The notes below the pieces were generated by a model. That model had not been told where the DNA came from and searched no databases. It saw nothing but the letters and a program-made list of their open reading frames with translations. Both the position numbers and the translations under genes were made by a program. A stretch of DNA of 64,000 nt from Rhizobium sp. TH2 (GTDB lineage: Bacteria; Pseudomonadota; Alphaproteobacteria; Rhizobiales; Rhizobiaceae). Of the stretch, positions 35,765 through 44,717 are shown one piece after another (positions within the stretch are counted from its first letter, which is position 1; each line of letters opens with the position of its first letter). Location: the NCBI RefSeq assembly GCF_024707525.1, contig NZ_CP062231.1, positions 3,472,001 to 3,536,000 on the forward strand. The letters are read 5' to 3'.

Positions 35765-36942
35765 CAGCGACCACGCCACTGCCAAACGCCGGCGAGCCCA
35801 TGACGCACTACGTGTCGGATGCGCCGTTCGATCCCTATTCCATCGAGGGGATGACCCAAGAGCAGGAGCGCGTCTTCAAGGCGTCGCAACTGAAGCTCAT
35901 GTGGTGGAAGTTCAAGCGCCACAGGCTGGCGGTCGTCTCTGGGATCTTCCTCCTCCTGCTCTATTTCGTGGTCGCCATCGTCGAATTCCTGGCGCCTTAT
36001 AACCTTCACACACGCAACGTAGACTTCATCCATACGCCGCCGCAGGCAATCCATCTGTTCGACAAGGGCGAGTTCATCGGCCCCTTCGTCTATGGCCGGG
36101 ATATGACGCTGGATATGGACACTCTGAAGCGCGTCTACCGGGACAACCCCGAAAAGGTCGAGCCGTTGCGCTTCTTCTGCTCGGGCGATTCCGTCAAGTT
36201 CTGGGGCATGGTGGAGTCGAGTTTCCACGTCGTCTGCCCGGCTAAGGACGGCCAGCTCTTCCTGCTCGGCAGTGACCGGCTGGGGCGCGACGTTTTTTCC
36301 AGAATCCTCTACGGCGCCCGGATTTCGCTGACCATCGGCCTGATCGGCATCATCGTCAGTTTCACTCTTGGGATTGTCATCGGCGGGCTCGCGGGTTACC
36401 ACGGCGGCATATTCGACATGATCGTGCAGCGGATCATAGAAGTTCTGCAATCGATCCCGAGCATACCACTCTGGATGGCGCTCGCCGCCATCATGCCCGT
36501 CACATGGAGTCCCATGCTGATCTATCTCGGCATCACCGCGATCCTCGGACTGCTTGACTGGACGGGCCTAGCCCGTGCGGTCCGCTCCAAGCTGCTGTCG
36601 CTGCGTGAAGAGGATTATGTGCTGGCAGCCCAGCTGATGGGCGCGAAACCGAGCCGCATCATCGGCCGCCATCTAGTGCCCGGCTTCATGTCGCACCTGA
36701 TCGCCACGGCGACGCTCGCCGTTCCGGGAATGATCCTCGGCGAGACGGCGCTCAGCTTCCTCGGCCTCGGATTGCGGGCGCCGATCACCAGTTGGGGCAT
36801 CCTGCTGACCGAGGCCCGCAGCGTCAGCGTCATCGCTTTCTATCCATGGCTGCTTTTCCCGATCATTCCGGTCATCCTGGTCATCCTGGCCTTCAACTTC
36901 CTCGGTGACGGGCTGCGCGACGCGGCCGATCCGTATAAGTGA
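35761..36942 (+). CDS. ABC importer permease, DppC/YejE type
   Basis: A 393-residue permease. An N-terminal cytosolic segment and first helix (about residues 55-80, RLAVVSGIFLLLLYFVVAIV) precede a periplasmic insert of roughly 100 residues, longer than in DppC; the core carries GSDRLGRDVFSRILYGARI and the EAA loop EEDYVLAAQLMGAKPSRIIG. GETALSFLGLGLRAPITSWG is the C-terminal signature. The ATG at 35761 overlaps the upstream permease stop and has GGGAG upstream. The insert may contact the binding protein. Confidence 0.9.
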   Translation: MTATTPLPNAGEPMTHYVSDAPFDPYSIEGMTQEQERVFKASQLKLMWWKFKRHRLAVVSGIFLLLLYFVVAIVEFLAPYNLHTRNVDFIHTPPQAIHLFDKGEFIGPFVYGRDMTLDMDTLKRVYRDNPEKVEPLRFFCSGDSVKFWGMVESSFHVVCPAKDGQLFLLGSDRLGRDVFSRILYGARISLTIGLIGIIVSFTLGIVIGGLAGYHGGIFDMIVQRIIEVLQSIPSIPLWMALAAIMPVTWSPMLIYLGITAILGLLDWTGLARAVRSKLLSLREEDYVLAAQLMGAKPSRIIGRHLVPGFMSHLIATATLAVPGMILGETALSFLGLGLRAPITSWGILLTEARSVSVIAFYPWLLFPIIPVILVILAFNFLGDGLRDAADPYK

Positions 36943-36959
36943 AAGTGGAGTTCGACATG

Positions 36960-36975
36960 CTAGAGCATGCTCTAG
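36960..36975. repeat. Perfect 16-base palindrome CTAGAGCATGCTCTAG
   Basis: A perfect palindrome lies 17 bases after the importer operon stop and 52 bases before the first glycosyltransferase gene. The GAGCATG core is the type of short element that recurs between genes in Rhizobiales chromosomes. It could be an operator, a weak hairpin or a repeat relic; no T-run follows. I saw no second copy in this window. Confidence 0.5.
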
Positions 36976-37027
36976 ATAATCGCATGGACGCGAAGACTGT
37001 GACCGCACGCGTTCCGGAGCATCTGAA

Positions 37028-38239
37028 ATGAGCCGGCGTGTCGAAGACGCCCGTATCCTGATGTACAGCCACGATACGTTCGGCCTCGGCCACCTGCGCC
37101 GTTGTCGTACGATCGCGCATGCGCTGGTCGAGGATTATCGCGGCCTTGAGATTCTCATCATTTCGGGCGCCACGATCGCCGGCGCCTTCGATTATCGCGC
37201 CCGCGTCGATTTCGTGAAGATCCCGAGCGTGATCAAGCTGCGCAACGGCGAATATGAATCGATGGAGCGCCACAGGGATCTCGACGAGACGCTGAAGATG
37301 CGCGAGGCGATCATCCGCCATACCGCGGAGACCTTTCAGCCGGACATCTTCATCGTCGACAAGGAACCCCTCGGCATGAAGGGCGAGGTCGAGTCGACGC
37401 TGACCTACCTCAAGACACGCGGCACCACGCTCATCCTCGGCCTCAGGGAGGTGATGGACGCGCCACACCTGCTGGACGCGGAGTGGAAGCGCAAGAACGT
37501 GATGCCGAAGATCGCGCAGTTCTACGATCATATCTGGGTCTACGGCCCGCCGGATTTCTATGACCCGCTTGTCGGCATCGAAGTGCCGGACAACGTGCGC
37601 GCCAAGATGAACTTCGTAGGCTTCCTGCAGCGCAGCGTGCCAAACGAGGAACGGATCGCGCGGCGTTCGCATGGTGACTATATCCTCGTTACAACAGGCG
37701 GCGGCGGCGATGGCGCCGATCTCGTCCGTGATGTGCTCAATGCCTACAAGGAAGACAGAAGCCTGCAGCAAAGGGCACTGGTGGTTCTCGGTCCTTACAT
37801 GCCGGCGAGGAAACGTATCAAGCTCGCCAAGAAGGCTTCCTCCCTACCCTATGTCGAGGTCATAGAGTTCGACAACCGCATGGAGGAGCTGGTCGCCGGC
37901 GCCAAGGCCGTCGTTGCCATGGGAGGCTACAACACCTATTGCGAGATCTTGTCCTTCGACAAGCCGGCGCTGATCGTGCCGCGCGTGCAGCCGCGCGAGG
38001 AGCAACTGATCCGGGCGATGCGCGCCACGGAGCTCGGCCTTATCGACATGCTCCGACCGGAAGAGTCGGAAGATCCCATGGTGTTGGCAGGCGCGCTCAA
38101 GGCTCTGCTCGTGCGGAAGCCGCCATCGATCACCGCACACGAGAGCATCCGGCTCGAAGGACTGCCGCATATATCGCAGATCGTCGGTGGACTGTTCGAC
38201 CGGCGCCATCCGGACCATCTGTCGATCGCCAAGGGATGA
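37028..38239 (+). CDS. Predicted glycosyltransferase, MurG/GT28-like C-terminal (COG4671-type)
   Basis: A 403-residue cytosolic GT-B-like protein. The N-terminal half begins ILMYSHDTFGLGHLRRCRTI, a typical start for this group, and the C-terminal half has LVTTGGGGDGADLV and FDNRMEELVAGAKAVVAMGGYNT plus PALIVPRVQPREEQLIRA, the nucleotide-sugar-binding region of GT28-type enzymes. It is related to the gene at 39490-40638 (same opening HLRR/HLAR pattern and the GGYNT/AGYNT motif). It probably adds a sugar to a lipid-linked or surface glycan; donor and acceptor are unknown. Confidence 0.82.
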   Translation: MSRRVEDARILMYSHDTFGLGHLRRCRTIAHALVEDYRGLEILIISGATIAGAFDYRARVDFVKIPSVIKLRNGEYESMERHRDLDETLKMREAIIRHTAETFQPDIFIVDKEPLGMKGEVESTLTYLKTRGTTLILGLREVMDAPHLLDAEWKRKNVMPKIAQFYDHIWVYGPPDFYDPLVGIEVPDNVRAKMNFVGFLQRSVPNEERIARRSHGDYILVTTGGGGDGADLVRDVLNAYKEDRSLQQRALVVLGPYMPARKRIKLAKKASSLPYVEVIEFDNRMEELVAGAKAVVAMGGYNTYCEILSFDKPALIVPRVQPREEQLIRAMRATELGLIDMLRPEESEDPMVLAGALKALLVRKPPSITAHESIRLEGLPHISQIVGGLFDRRHPDHLSIAKG

Positions 38240-38245
38240 TGCGGT

Positions 38246-39493
38246 TTGCCTGAAAAACGCAAGATCGTAATCGTGCTGAAAGGCTATCCGCGCCTTTCGG
38301 AAACCTTCATCGCACAGGAAATCCTCGGGCTCGAGCGGGCCGGTTTCGACCTGTCGCTGGTCGCACTCCGCCGACCCACCGACACCAAGCGCCATCCGGT
38401 GCATGACGAAATCCAGGCGCCAGTGCTTTACCTGCCGGAATACCTGCACGAAGAACCGGGCCGCGTGATCAAGGCCGTTCTGAAGACCTTGCCGAAACCA
38501 GGCTTCTGGAGGGCGCTCGGCGCACTGGCGCGCGACTTCGCCAAGGACCGCACCCGAAACCGCATCCGCCGCTTCGGCCAGGCCGCGGTGCTGGCTGCCG
38601 AATGGCCGGAGGGCGCCCGCTGGCTGCATGCCCATTTCATCCACACGCCGGCATCCGCAACCGCCTATGCCAGCATGATGACCGGCATTCCCTGGACCTG
38701 CTCGGCCCATGCCAAGGACATCTGGACCTCGCCCGACTGGGAGCTCGCCGGCAAACTGTCTGGTAATCGCTGGACTGTGACCTGCACCAAGACCGGCTAC
38801 GAGCATCTCAAGCGACTCGGCGGCCCGCGCGCGAATGTCCATCTGAGCTATCACGGGCTCGATCTGGCGCGCTTCGGCCATTTCGACGGCGAGCGCCCGG
38901 CACGTGACGGCAGCGATCCTGCAAATCCCGCCCGCATCATCAGCGTCGGCCGTGCCGTGCCGAAGAAGGGCTACGATATCCTGCTCAAGGCGCTGAGCCT
39001 GCTTCCCGCCGACCTCCATTGGCGGTTCGAACATATCGGCGACGGCGACATCATCAAGACGCTGAAGACGCAGGCCAACGAGCATGGCATCGCCGACAGG
39101 CTCGAATGGCGTGGCGCGATGGACCAGAAGGATGTGCTCGCCAGCTATCGCGCCAGCGATCTCTTCGCGCTTGCCTGCCGGATCACGCCGGATGGGGATC
39201 GCGACGGTCTGCCGAATGTCATCGTCGAGGCCTGTAGCCAGGGACTGGTCTGCCTGTCCACCGACATTTCAGGCGTGCCGGAACTTCTGACCGACGGCGA
39301 AAACGGCCTGCTGGTTCCCTCCGAGAACGCGGAAGCGCTGGCCGTGGCACTGGAGCGTGCGATCCGCAATCCGGCCTTGCGCCATCGCCTGGGTCAGGCC
39401 GCCGAGCAAAGGGTGCGGGCGGATTTCGACTTCCACACCAGTATCGGCCAGCTCAAGTCGCTCTTCGAGGCGGAATGGCGGAAGACGCCATGA
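38246..39493 (+). CDS. Glycosyltransferase family 4
   Basis: A 415-residue GT-B enzyme starting with a TTG six bases after the preceding stop. The N-terminal domain opens IVIVLKGYPRLSETFIAQEI, a common GT4 beginning; the C-terminal domain has ISVGRAVPKKGYDILLKAL, and DGDRDGLPNVIVEACSQGL carries the donor-binding E-x7-E-like motif, followed by STDISGVPELLTDGENGLLV. It lies between two related GT28-like enzymes in a tight three-gene operon, so all three likely act in one pathway. Linkage and sugar are not predictable. Confidence 0.9.
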   Translation: MPEKRKIVIVLKGYPRLSETFIAQEILGLERAGFDLSLVALRRPTDTKRHPVHDEIQAPVLYLPEYLHEEPGRVIKAVLKTLPKPGFWRALGALARDFAKDRTRNRIRRFGQAAVLAAEWPEGARWLHAHFIHTPASATAYASMMTGIPWTCSAHAKDIWTSPDWELAGKLSGNRWTVTCTKTGYEHLKRLGGPRANVHLSYHGLDLARFGHFDGERPARDGSDPANPARIISVGRAVPKKGYDILLKALSLLPADLHWRFEHIGDGDIIKTLKTQANEHGIADRLEWRGAMDQKDVLASYRASDLFALACRITPDGDRDGLPNVIVEACSQGLVCLSTDISGVPELLTDGENGLLVPSENAEALAVALERAIRNPALRHRLGQAAEQRVRADFDFHTSIGQLKSLFEAEWRKTP

Positions 39494-40638
39494 GCGGCGA
39501 ACGCAGACCGCGTCGGGTGCTGTTCTATGTCCAGCATCTCCTCGGCATCGGGCATCTGGCGCGCGCGAGCCGCATCGGCCGCGCGATGGCGGCATCCGGC
39601 CTCGACGTGACCATGGTCACCGGGGGCATGCCGGTCGATGGATTTCCCGGACCTGAAGTCAACCATATCGCTCTGCCGCCGATCGCATCGGGTGACGCCG
39701 GATTTTCCGGTCTTGTCGATGCGGAGGGAAAACCCATCAATGCAGCATTCGAGGTAATGCGCCGCGACCTGCTGCTGAAAGCGTTGCGCGACACCAAGCC
39801 CGATATCGTGATGATCGAGGCATTTCCCTTCGGACGCCGACAGGTGCGGTTCGAGCTGATACCGCTCCTGGACGAGATCAAATCGATGCCGGATCGGCCG
39901 TTCGTCGCCTGCTCCCTACGTGACATCCTGCAGGAACGGGCCAAGCCCGGGCGAGACCAGGAAAGCGTCGATCTGGTGAACCGCTATTTCGACCGGGTAC
40001 TGGTGCACGGCGACCCGGCATTCGTGCGTCTAGAAGAGACGTTTCCGCTGGCAAACGGAATCGCGGGCAAAATCGTCTATACCGGCCTGGTCAGCGCCTC
40101 GCCCCCAGTGCCGCCTTCCGAACAGTTCGATATCGTCATCTCCGCAGGCGGCGGCGCGGTGGGCAATGGCTTGCTGCGGGCTGCGACAGGGGCGGCTTCT
40201 CGTCTACCCGAGGAACTGACGTGGTGCATCATCGCCGGGCCAAACCTGCCGCAGGCGGATTACGATGCCGTCGAAACGATGCTGCCCGCCAATGCCCGGC
40301 TCGTCCGTTTCCGCAAGGATTTCGCGAGCCTGCTAACGCTGGCGCGCGTCTCGGTCTCGCAGGCAGGCTACAACACCGTTTGCGATATCCTTCGCGCCGG
40401 CTGCGGTTCGGTGCTGATCCCGTTCACGGCGGGAGGGGAAACGGAACAACGTATCCGCGCCGAGCGGCTGGAAAAACTCGGTCTTGCGGCTGTTGTGGAG
40501 GAAGAAACCCTTTCCGTCGAAGGAATGACGGCCGCCATCGGTGCGATGCTGGCATCCCGAGACCGAGCGGCCCATTCGCTGGATCTCGAAGGCGCTAGAC
40601 GCACAGCGGAAATCCTGGCCGAAATGCCGCTTCGCTAG
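39490..40638 (+). CDS. Predicted glycosyltransferase, COG4671-type paralogue
   Basis: A 382-residue protein whose ATG (39490) overlaps the GT4 stop (ATGA). It opens VLFYVQHLLGIGHLARASRI, and the C-terminal half has IVISAGGGAVGNGLL, VSQAGYNTVCDILRAGCGSV and LIPFTAGGETEQRIRAERL, matching GT28-type donor sites. It is a divergent paralogue of the gene at 37028-38239. Such pairs flanking a GT4 enzyme suggest successive additions of related sugars. The end abuts and slightly overlaps the convergent methyltransferase gene (4 bases). Confidence 0.83.
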   Translation: MSGERRPRRVLFYVQHLLGIGHLARASRIGRAMAASGLDVTMVTGGMPVDGFPGPEVNHIALPPIASGDAGFSGLVDAEGKPINAAFEVMRRDLLLKALRDTKPDIVMIEAFPFGRRQVRFELIPLLDEIKSMPDRPFVACSLRDILQERAKPGRDQESVDLVNRYFDRVLVHGDPAFVRLEETFPLANGIAGKIVYTGLVSASPPVPPSEQFDIVISAGGGAVGNGLLRAATGAASRLPEELTWCIIAGPNLPQADYDAVETMLPANARLVRFRKDFASLLTLARVSVSQAGYNTVCDILRAGCGSVLIPFTAGGETEQRIRAERLEKLGLAAVVEEETLSVEGMTAAIGAMLASRDRAAHSLDLEGARRTAEILAEMPLR

Positions 40639-41312
40639 ACGGTGCCGATCAGCATGAAGCGTGTGTATTTCTTCATCGGCAGGGAGTCGGAAAACGCGAC
40701 GTCGCTCAGCCCCGCCTGATCGACGAAGGCATCGAGGGTCGGCACGCAATTGATGTGGGTCGGCTCGCTGAAATAGTCGTTCGATTGCAGCAGCACCCGC
40801 GTACCCCGAGGCAACAACGTCAGCCAGGCCCGAAGGTCGGCAATGTGTTCGCAGCTCGTATTGATGACGAGATCTGCCCCGAGTTCGCCATAGGGCAATT
40901 GATACATGTCGGCGGTGATCGCCCGGAACCTGTCGGCCCAGGCACCATTCAGGGTTTCGGCGACGCTGCCAACACCGGGGTCTATGTCGTAGCTGTCGAC
41001 CGCTCCGATCTCGAAGCGATCGTCATCGAAAAGCATCGAAGCGAGAATGCCGTACCAGCCGCCCAGTATCACAATCCGCCCATAGCGGCCGCCCAATGTG
41101 TCGAACAGCGCATCCCTGCCCCAGAGCTTGCACCCGACCTGCTTGTGATTGAAGGCATTGCCGACATCGGCGTCGGGATGCCGGGCCATGACCTTGGACA
41201 GTCCCTTGAGAAGCGGGCTGCCGGTATAAGCGGCGACCCCCCGCATCAGGTCGAAAGCGTTTTCATGCCAATCGGTTGTCTCGTTCATGCTGCTTTGGAT
41301 GGCGTTCGTCAT
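40635..41312 (-). CDS. Class I SAM methyltransferase-like protein
   Basis: A 225-residue soluble protein from the ATG at 41312, with a weak ribosome site; an ATG at 41288 is an alternative. The Rossmann motif is RIVILGGWYGILASMLF, then AVDSYDIDPGVGS, and NTSCEHIADLRAW marks the family of small methyltransferases that often sit near glycan genes. It is divergent (38-base gap) from another methyltransferase-like gene. The target may be a small molecule or sugar; this cannot be assigned. Confidence 0.75.
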   Translation of the reverse strand: MTNAIQSSMNETTDWHENAFDLMRGVAAYTGSPLLKGLSKVMARHPDADVGNAFNHKQVGCKLWGRDALFDTLGGRYGRIVILGGWYGILASMLFDDDRFEIGAVDSYDIDPGVGSVAETLNGAWADRFRAITADMYQLPYGELGADLVINTSCEHIADLRAWLTLLPRGTRVLLQSNDYFSEPTHINCVPTLDAFVDQAGLSDVAFSDSLPMKKYTRFMLIGTV

Positions 41313-41350
41313 TAGGTTGTTGTAGGCTGGCGGGACAGGGAGTGCAAGCA

Positions 41351-41938
41351 ATGCGGACAGCACTGACGAACGAGAGGGCCAACGTCCTGCCGGGGCAGGA
41401 TTTGCCGCATCTCGATGGCATCGGTGCGAGCATGCGTCAGGTCATCGCCGCGCATTTTCTCAAAGGCTGCGAGCATATTCTCGAGATCGGCGGGCATGTC
41501 AGGCCGATCACCGATTACCTGACGCACCACCCGAACTCGGTCACATCGATCGATCCGAAGACAGGTCCTTACGATTCATATCTGCTGAACGGGCACATCT
41601 GCAGGGTGCGGCACATCGCGAGCAAGTTTCAGGATGTGGAATATGATCGCCCGCGGCACAGCTACGGCCTCGTGCTCCTCGGCTATTCCCTGACGCCGCT
41701 TGGGAAAAGCAATCCCCTGGGCGAGCGGCTCTTCTCGCTGGTGGACAATGCCAAGGTGATCGTGCTTGAATATTCCACGGCACTTGAGCGGGCAACGTCG
41801 CAGGTGCCCGAAATCATCGGCCGCAAGACCGTGAAAATCCGTACCACCCTTGATCTTCGCCTCAACGATCCCGAGATTGTCGATACGCCCTATGCCGATA
41901 GGCGCCTCGTTGTTCTTGATCCAGCCGATACATTGTAA
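41351..41938 (+). CDS. Rossmann-fold methyltransferase-like protein
   Basis: A 195-residue protein starting at ATG 41351 with AGGGAG upstream. CEHILEIGGHVRPITDYLTH is a SAM-binding motif I-like segment, and VTSIDPKTGPYDSYLLNG a motif II-like acidic strand end. The C-terminal half is less typical (VIVLEYSTALERATSQVPEI). It is 9 bases upstream of the large ABC-like gene and probably co-transcribed with it and the cNMP-binding gene. Catalysis is unproven; it might be a degenerate methyltransferase or a binding protein. Confidence 0.7.
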   Translation: MRTALTNERANVLPGQDLPHLDGIGASMRQVIAAHFLKGCEHILEIGGHVRPITDYLTHHPNSVTSIDPKTGPYDSYLLNGHICRVRHIASKFQDVEYDRPRHSYGLVLLGYSLTPLGKSNPLGERLFSLVDNAKVIVLEYSTALERATSQVPEIIGRKTVKIRTTLDLRLNDPEIVDTPYADRRLVVLDPADTL

Positions 41939-41947
41939 GAGTGCTTG

Positions 41948-44662
41948 ATGGAAAATCGTCTTTCCCGCTACATCTGGAAACACACGAGCAAGCAACAGCT
42001 TTATATCCTGGTGGTCGTCGCTATTTCGATGATCCCTTATTTCATGTCGTTCGATCTGCCCAAGCAGATCGTAAACGGCCCCATCCAGGGCAAGGGATTT
42101 GAGGGCGGCGGCGCGACCCAGACCTTCATGCAGATCGCGTTCGACCTGCCCTGGATCGGCAATGTCGAACTGTTCTCCGGGTTTGAGCTCGGCCGGTTCG
42201 GCATGCTCTATGCCCTGAGCGGGGTTTTCCTGGTTCTCGTCGTCATCAACGGCCTCTTCAAATTCTATATCAACACCTACAAGGGCCGGCTCGGCGAACG
42301 GCTGCTCAGGCGCATCCGTTTCGAACTCGTGGACCGGGTGCTGCGCTTTCCGCCCAGCCAATTCAAGCGGACCAAGGGCGCCGAAGTCGCCAGCATGGTC
42401 AAGGACGAGGTCGAGCCGCTCGGCGGGTTTACCGGCGACGCTTTCGTCTCCCCCGCATTGCTAGGCGGGCAGGCGCTGACGGCGCTCTTCTTCATCTTCG
42501 TGCAGAATCTTTGGCTCGGCATGATTGCGGCCTTCATGGTCGGCATCCAGGGTTTCATCATCCCCCGCATGCGCCGCAGGCTGCTGGTGCTCGGCCGCGA
42601 GCGGCAATTGACGGCGCGCGAACTCTCGGGACGGGTCAGCGAGATTTTCGACGGCATAGGCACGATACGCGGCTACGATACGACCAACTACGAACGCGCC
42701 GATATTGCCGCCCGCCTCGGGCGGATTTTCAAGATCCGCTACGACCTCTACCAGTGGAAGTTCCTGGTCAAGTTCATCAACAACTTCCTCGCCTCGGTGA
42801 CACCCTTCCTGTTCTACGTCGTTGGCGGCTATCTGGCGCTCAACGGCCAGCTCGATATCGGCCAGTTGGTCGCCGTCATCACGGCCTACAAGGATCTGCC
42901 CGGCCCGCTCAAGGAACTCATCGATTGGGACCAGACGCGGCAGGATGTGCAGGTCAAATATGTCCAGGTCGTCGAGCAGTTCAGCGTCGAGAAGATGATC
43001 GACAAGACGATGCAGGAGGTCGCCTATGACGACGTACCGCCGCGCGAGGAGCCGCTCTCTGCCGTCAATCTTTCCCTTATCGACGACAGTGGCGCGAGAC
43101 TGCTGTCCGGCGTGTCGATGCAGATCATGCCGGGTGAGACGGTCGCGGTCGTCGGCACGGCGGCTGCGGGCGGCGAGGCGCTGGCCGATGCATTTGCCCG
43201 GCTCATTTGGCCGGAATCCGGCAAGGTCACGTTCGGCAAAGACGATATCATGGCGCTGCCCGACTCCGTGACCGGACGCCAACTGACCTACGCGTCCGCT
43301 GAAATCTATCTTTTCCAGGGATCGCTCCGGGACAACCTGCTCTATGGCCTGAAACATGCGCCACTCAAGCCCGCTCTTTACGAAGGGGCTGCGGAAACCC
43401 AAAGGAAGTGGGAACTGCATGAAGCGCATCTCGCGGGCAATCCCGATTATGACATCAAGGGCGACTGGATCGACTATAAGGCCGCCGGCGCGGAGGGTCC
43501 GGACGATCTGCCGAAATCCGTGCGCGCCGCGCTCGATGCCGTGCAGCTTTCGAAGGATGTCCTCGACCTCTCCATGCGTTCCATCGTCAATCCCGCCGAT
43601 TATCCAGGGCTCGCCGAACGAGTGGTCACGATGCGGCAAGCGCTTCGCGACGAACTCGAGAAGGAAGACCTGAGCAGCCTTGTCGTACCCTTCGACCCGG
43701 ATGCCTACAATCCCGAAGCGACCGTCGGTGAAAACCTGTTGTTCGGTTCCGCCGTCGGCCCGCAACTGATGGGTCCCGCGATCGGCAAGAATCCTTACTT
43801 CCGGTCGGTGGTCGCCAGGACCGGGCTCGACGTGATCCTGTATAACATGGGCATAGAAATTGCCGAGAACGCGGTCGATCTCTTCAGCGATCTGCCGCCG
43901 GACCATCCGTTCTTCCAGCAGCTCACCTTCATGACCGCAGATGATATTCCGCAATATCAGGTGCTGCTGCAAAGGCTCAAGGGCAAGAGCTTCGAGGAAG
44001 TCGTGCCGGAAGATCAGATCAAGATCATCCGGCTGAGCTTTCTCTACATCGAGCCTCGGCACCGTTTCGGCCTGCTCACCCGTGAGCTCATGGAAAAGAT
44101 TGTCGAGGTCCGCAAGGCGTTCCATGCCGGCCTTCCCGAGGATCTCAAGGACGCGATCGAGCCCTATGATCCTTCACGATATACGCCATCCGCCAGCCTG
44201 CTGGATAATGTGCTCTTCGGCCGGATCAGCCACAAACACACCGATGGCTCCGAGCGTATCCGCACCATTATTAGCGAACTGCTGCAAGCCCGCGGTCTTT
44301 ATGACGACGCGCTGACCATCGGCATGGAGTACAACGTCGGCGCAGGCGGCCGCCGCCTCACATCGGTCCAGCGGCAAAAGCTCGGCATGGCACGCGCGAT
44401 CATTCGACAATCCACCCACTATGTCTTCAATCGCCCGCTGCCGGGTCTCGATCACCGGGTGCAGTTGCAGATCGTCCGCGATACTCTGGATCTCATCCAG
44501 AAGAGAGAACAGAACGCATCCATTATCTGGGTACTCAGCAACAATTCGCTGGCCGAACTTTTCGACCGTGTGCTCGTCTTCGACAAGGGCAAGCTGGCCG
44601 AAGATGGCCCCCACGCGAAACTTGTTGAAAAAGGCGGCATATTCAGGGAACTTGTGTCATGA
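41948..44662 (+). CDS. ABC-exporter-like membrane protein with degenerate ATPase and large insertion
   Basis: A 904-residue protein. Residues 1-330 form an ABC exporter-type transmembrane domain (four to six spans). From 370 an NBD begins, but its motifs are altered: Walker A is GTAAAGGEA (403-411), lacking GxGK(S/T); signature is LTSVQ; Walker B reads YVFNRPLP (825-832) without the DE pair; the H-loop is WVLSNN. Between the Q-loop (LFQGSLRDNLLYG, 455-467) and signature is an insert of about 330 residues with two further Q-loop-like copies: NPEATVGENLLFG (588-600) and TPSASLLDNVLFG (746-758). It probably cannot hydrolyse ATP. It precedes a cNMP-binding gene. Confidence 0.85.
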   Translation: MENRLSRYIWKHTSKQQLYILVVVAISMIPYFMSFDLPKQIVNGPIQGKGFEGGGATQTFMQIAFDLPWIGNVELFSGFELGRFGMLYALSGVFLVLVVINGLFKFYINTYKGRLGERLLRRIRFELVDRVLRFPPSQFKRTKGAEVASMVKDEVEPLGGFTGDAFVSPALLGGQALTALFFIFVQNLWLGMIAAFMVGIQGFIIPRMRRRLLVLGRERQLTARELSGRVSEIFDGIGTIRGYDTTNYERADIAARLGRIFKIRYDLYQWKFLVKFINNFLASVTPFLFYVVGGYLALNGQLDIGQLVAVITAYKDLPGPLKELIDWDQTRQDVQVKYVQVVEQFSVEKMIDKTMQEVAYDDVPPREEPLSAVNLSLIDDSGARLLSGVSMQIMPGETVAVVGTAAAGGEALADAFARLIWPESGKVTFGKDDIMALPDSVTGRQLTYASAEIYLFQGSLRDNLLYGLKHAPLKPALYEGAAETQRKWELHEAHLAGNPDYDIKGDWIDYKAAGAEGPDDLPKSVRAALDAVQLSKDVLDLSMRSIVNPADYPGLAERVVTMRQALRDELEKEDLSSLVVPFDPDAYNPEATVGENLLFGSAVGPQLMGPAIGKNPYFRSVVARTGLDVILYNMGIEIAENAVDLFSDLPPDHPFFQQLTFMTADDIPQYQVLLQRLKGKSFEEVVPEDQIKIIRLSFLYIEPRHRFGLLTRELMEKIVEVRKAFHAGLPEDLKDAIEPYDPSRYTPSASLLDNVLFGRISHKHTDGSERIRTIISELLQARGLYDDALTIGMEYNVGAGGRRLTSVQRQKLGMARAIIRQSTHYVFNRPLPGLDHRVQLQIVRDTLDLIQKREQNASIIWVLSNNSLAELFDRVLVFDKGKLAEDGPHAKLVEKGGIFRELVS

Positions 44663-44717
44663 TAGTCACATTGAGCCCTGAAAGACTATCAAGGCACATT
44701 GGAGTTCGGATGTCATC

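Noticed and set aside
42461..44125. Long open frame on the minus strand, 554 codons
   Set aside because: It is antisense to the ABC-like gene, which has family sequence at both ends. The antisense product has no motif, signal or ribosome site.
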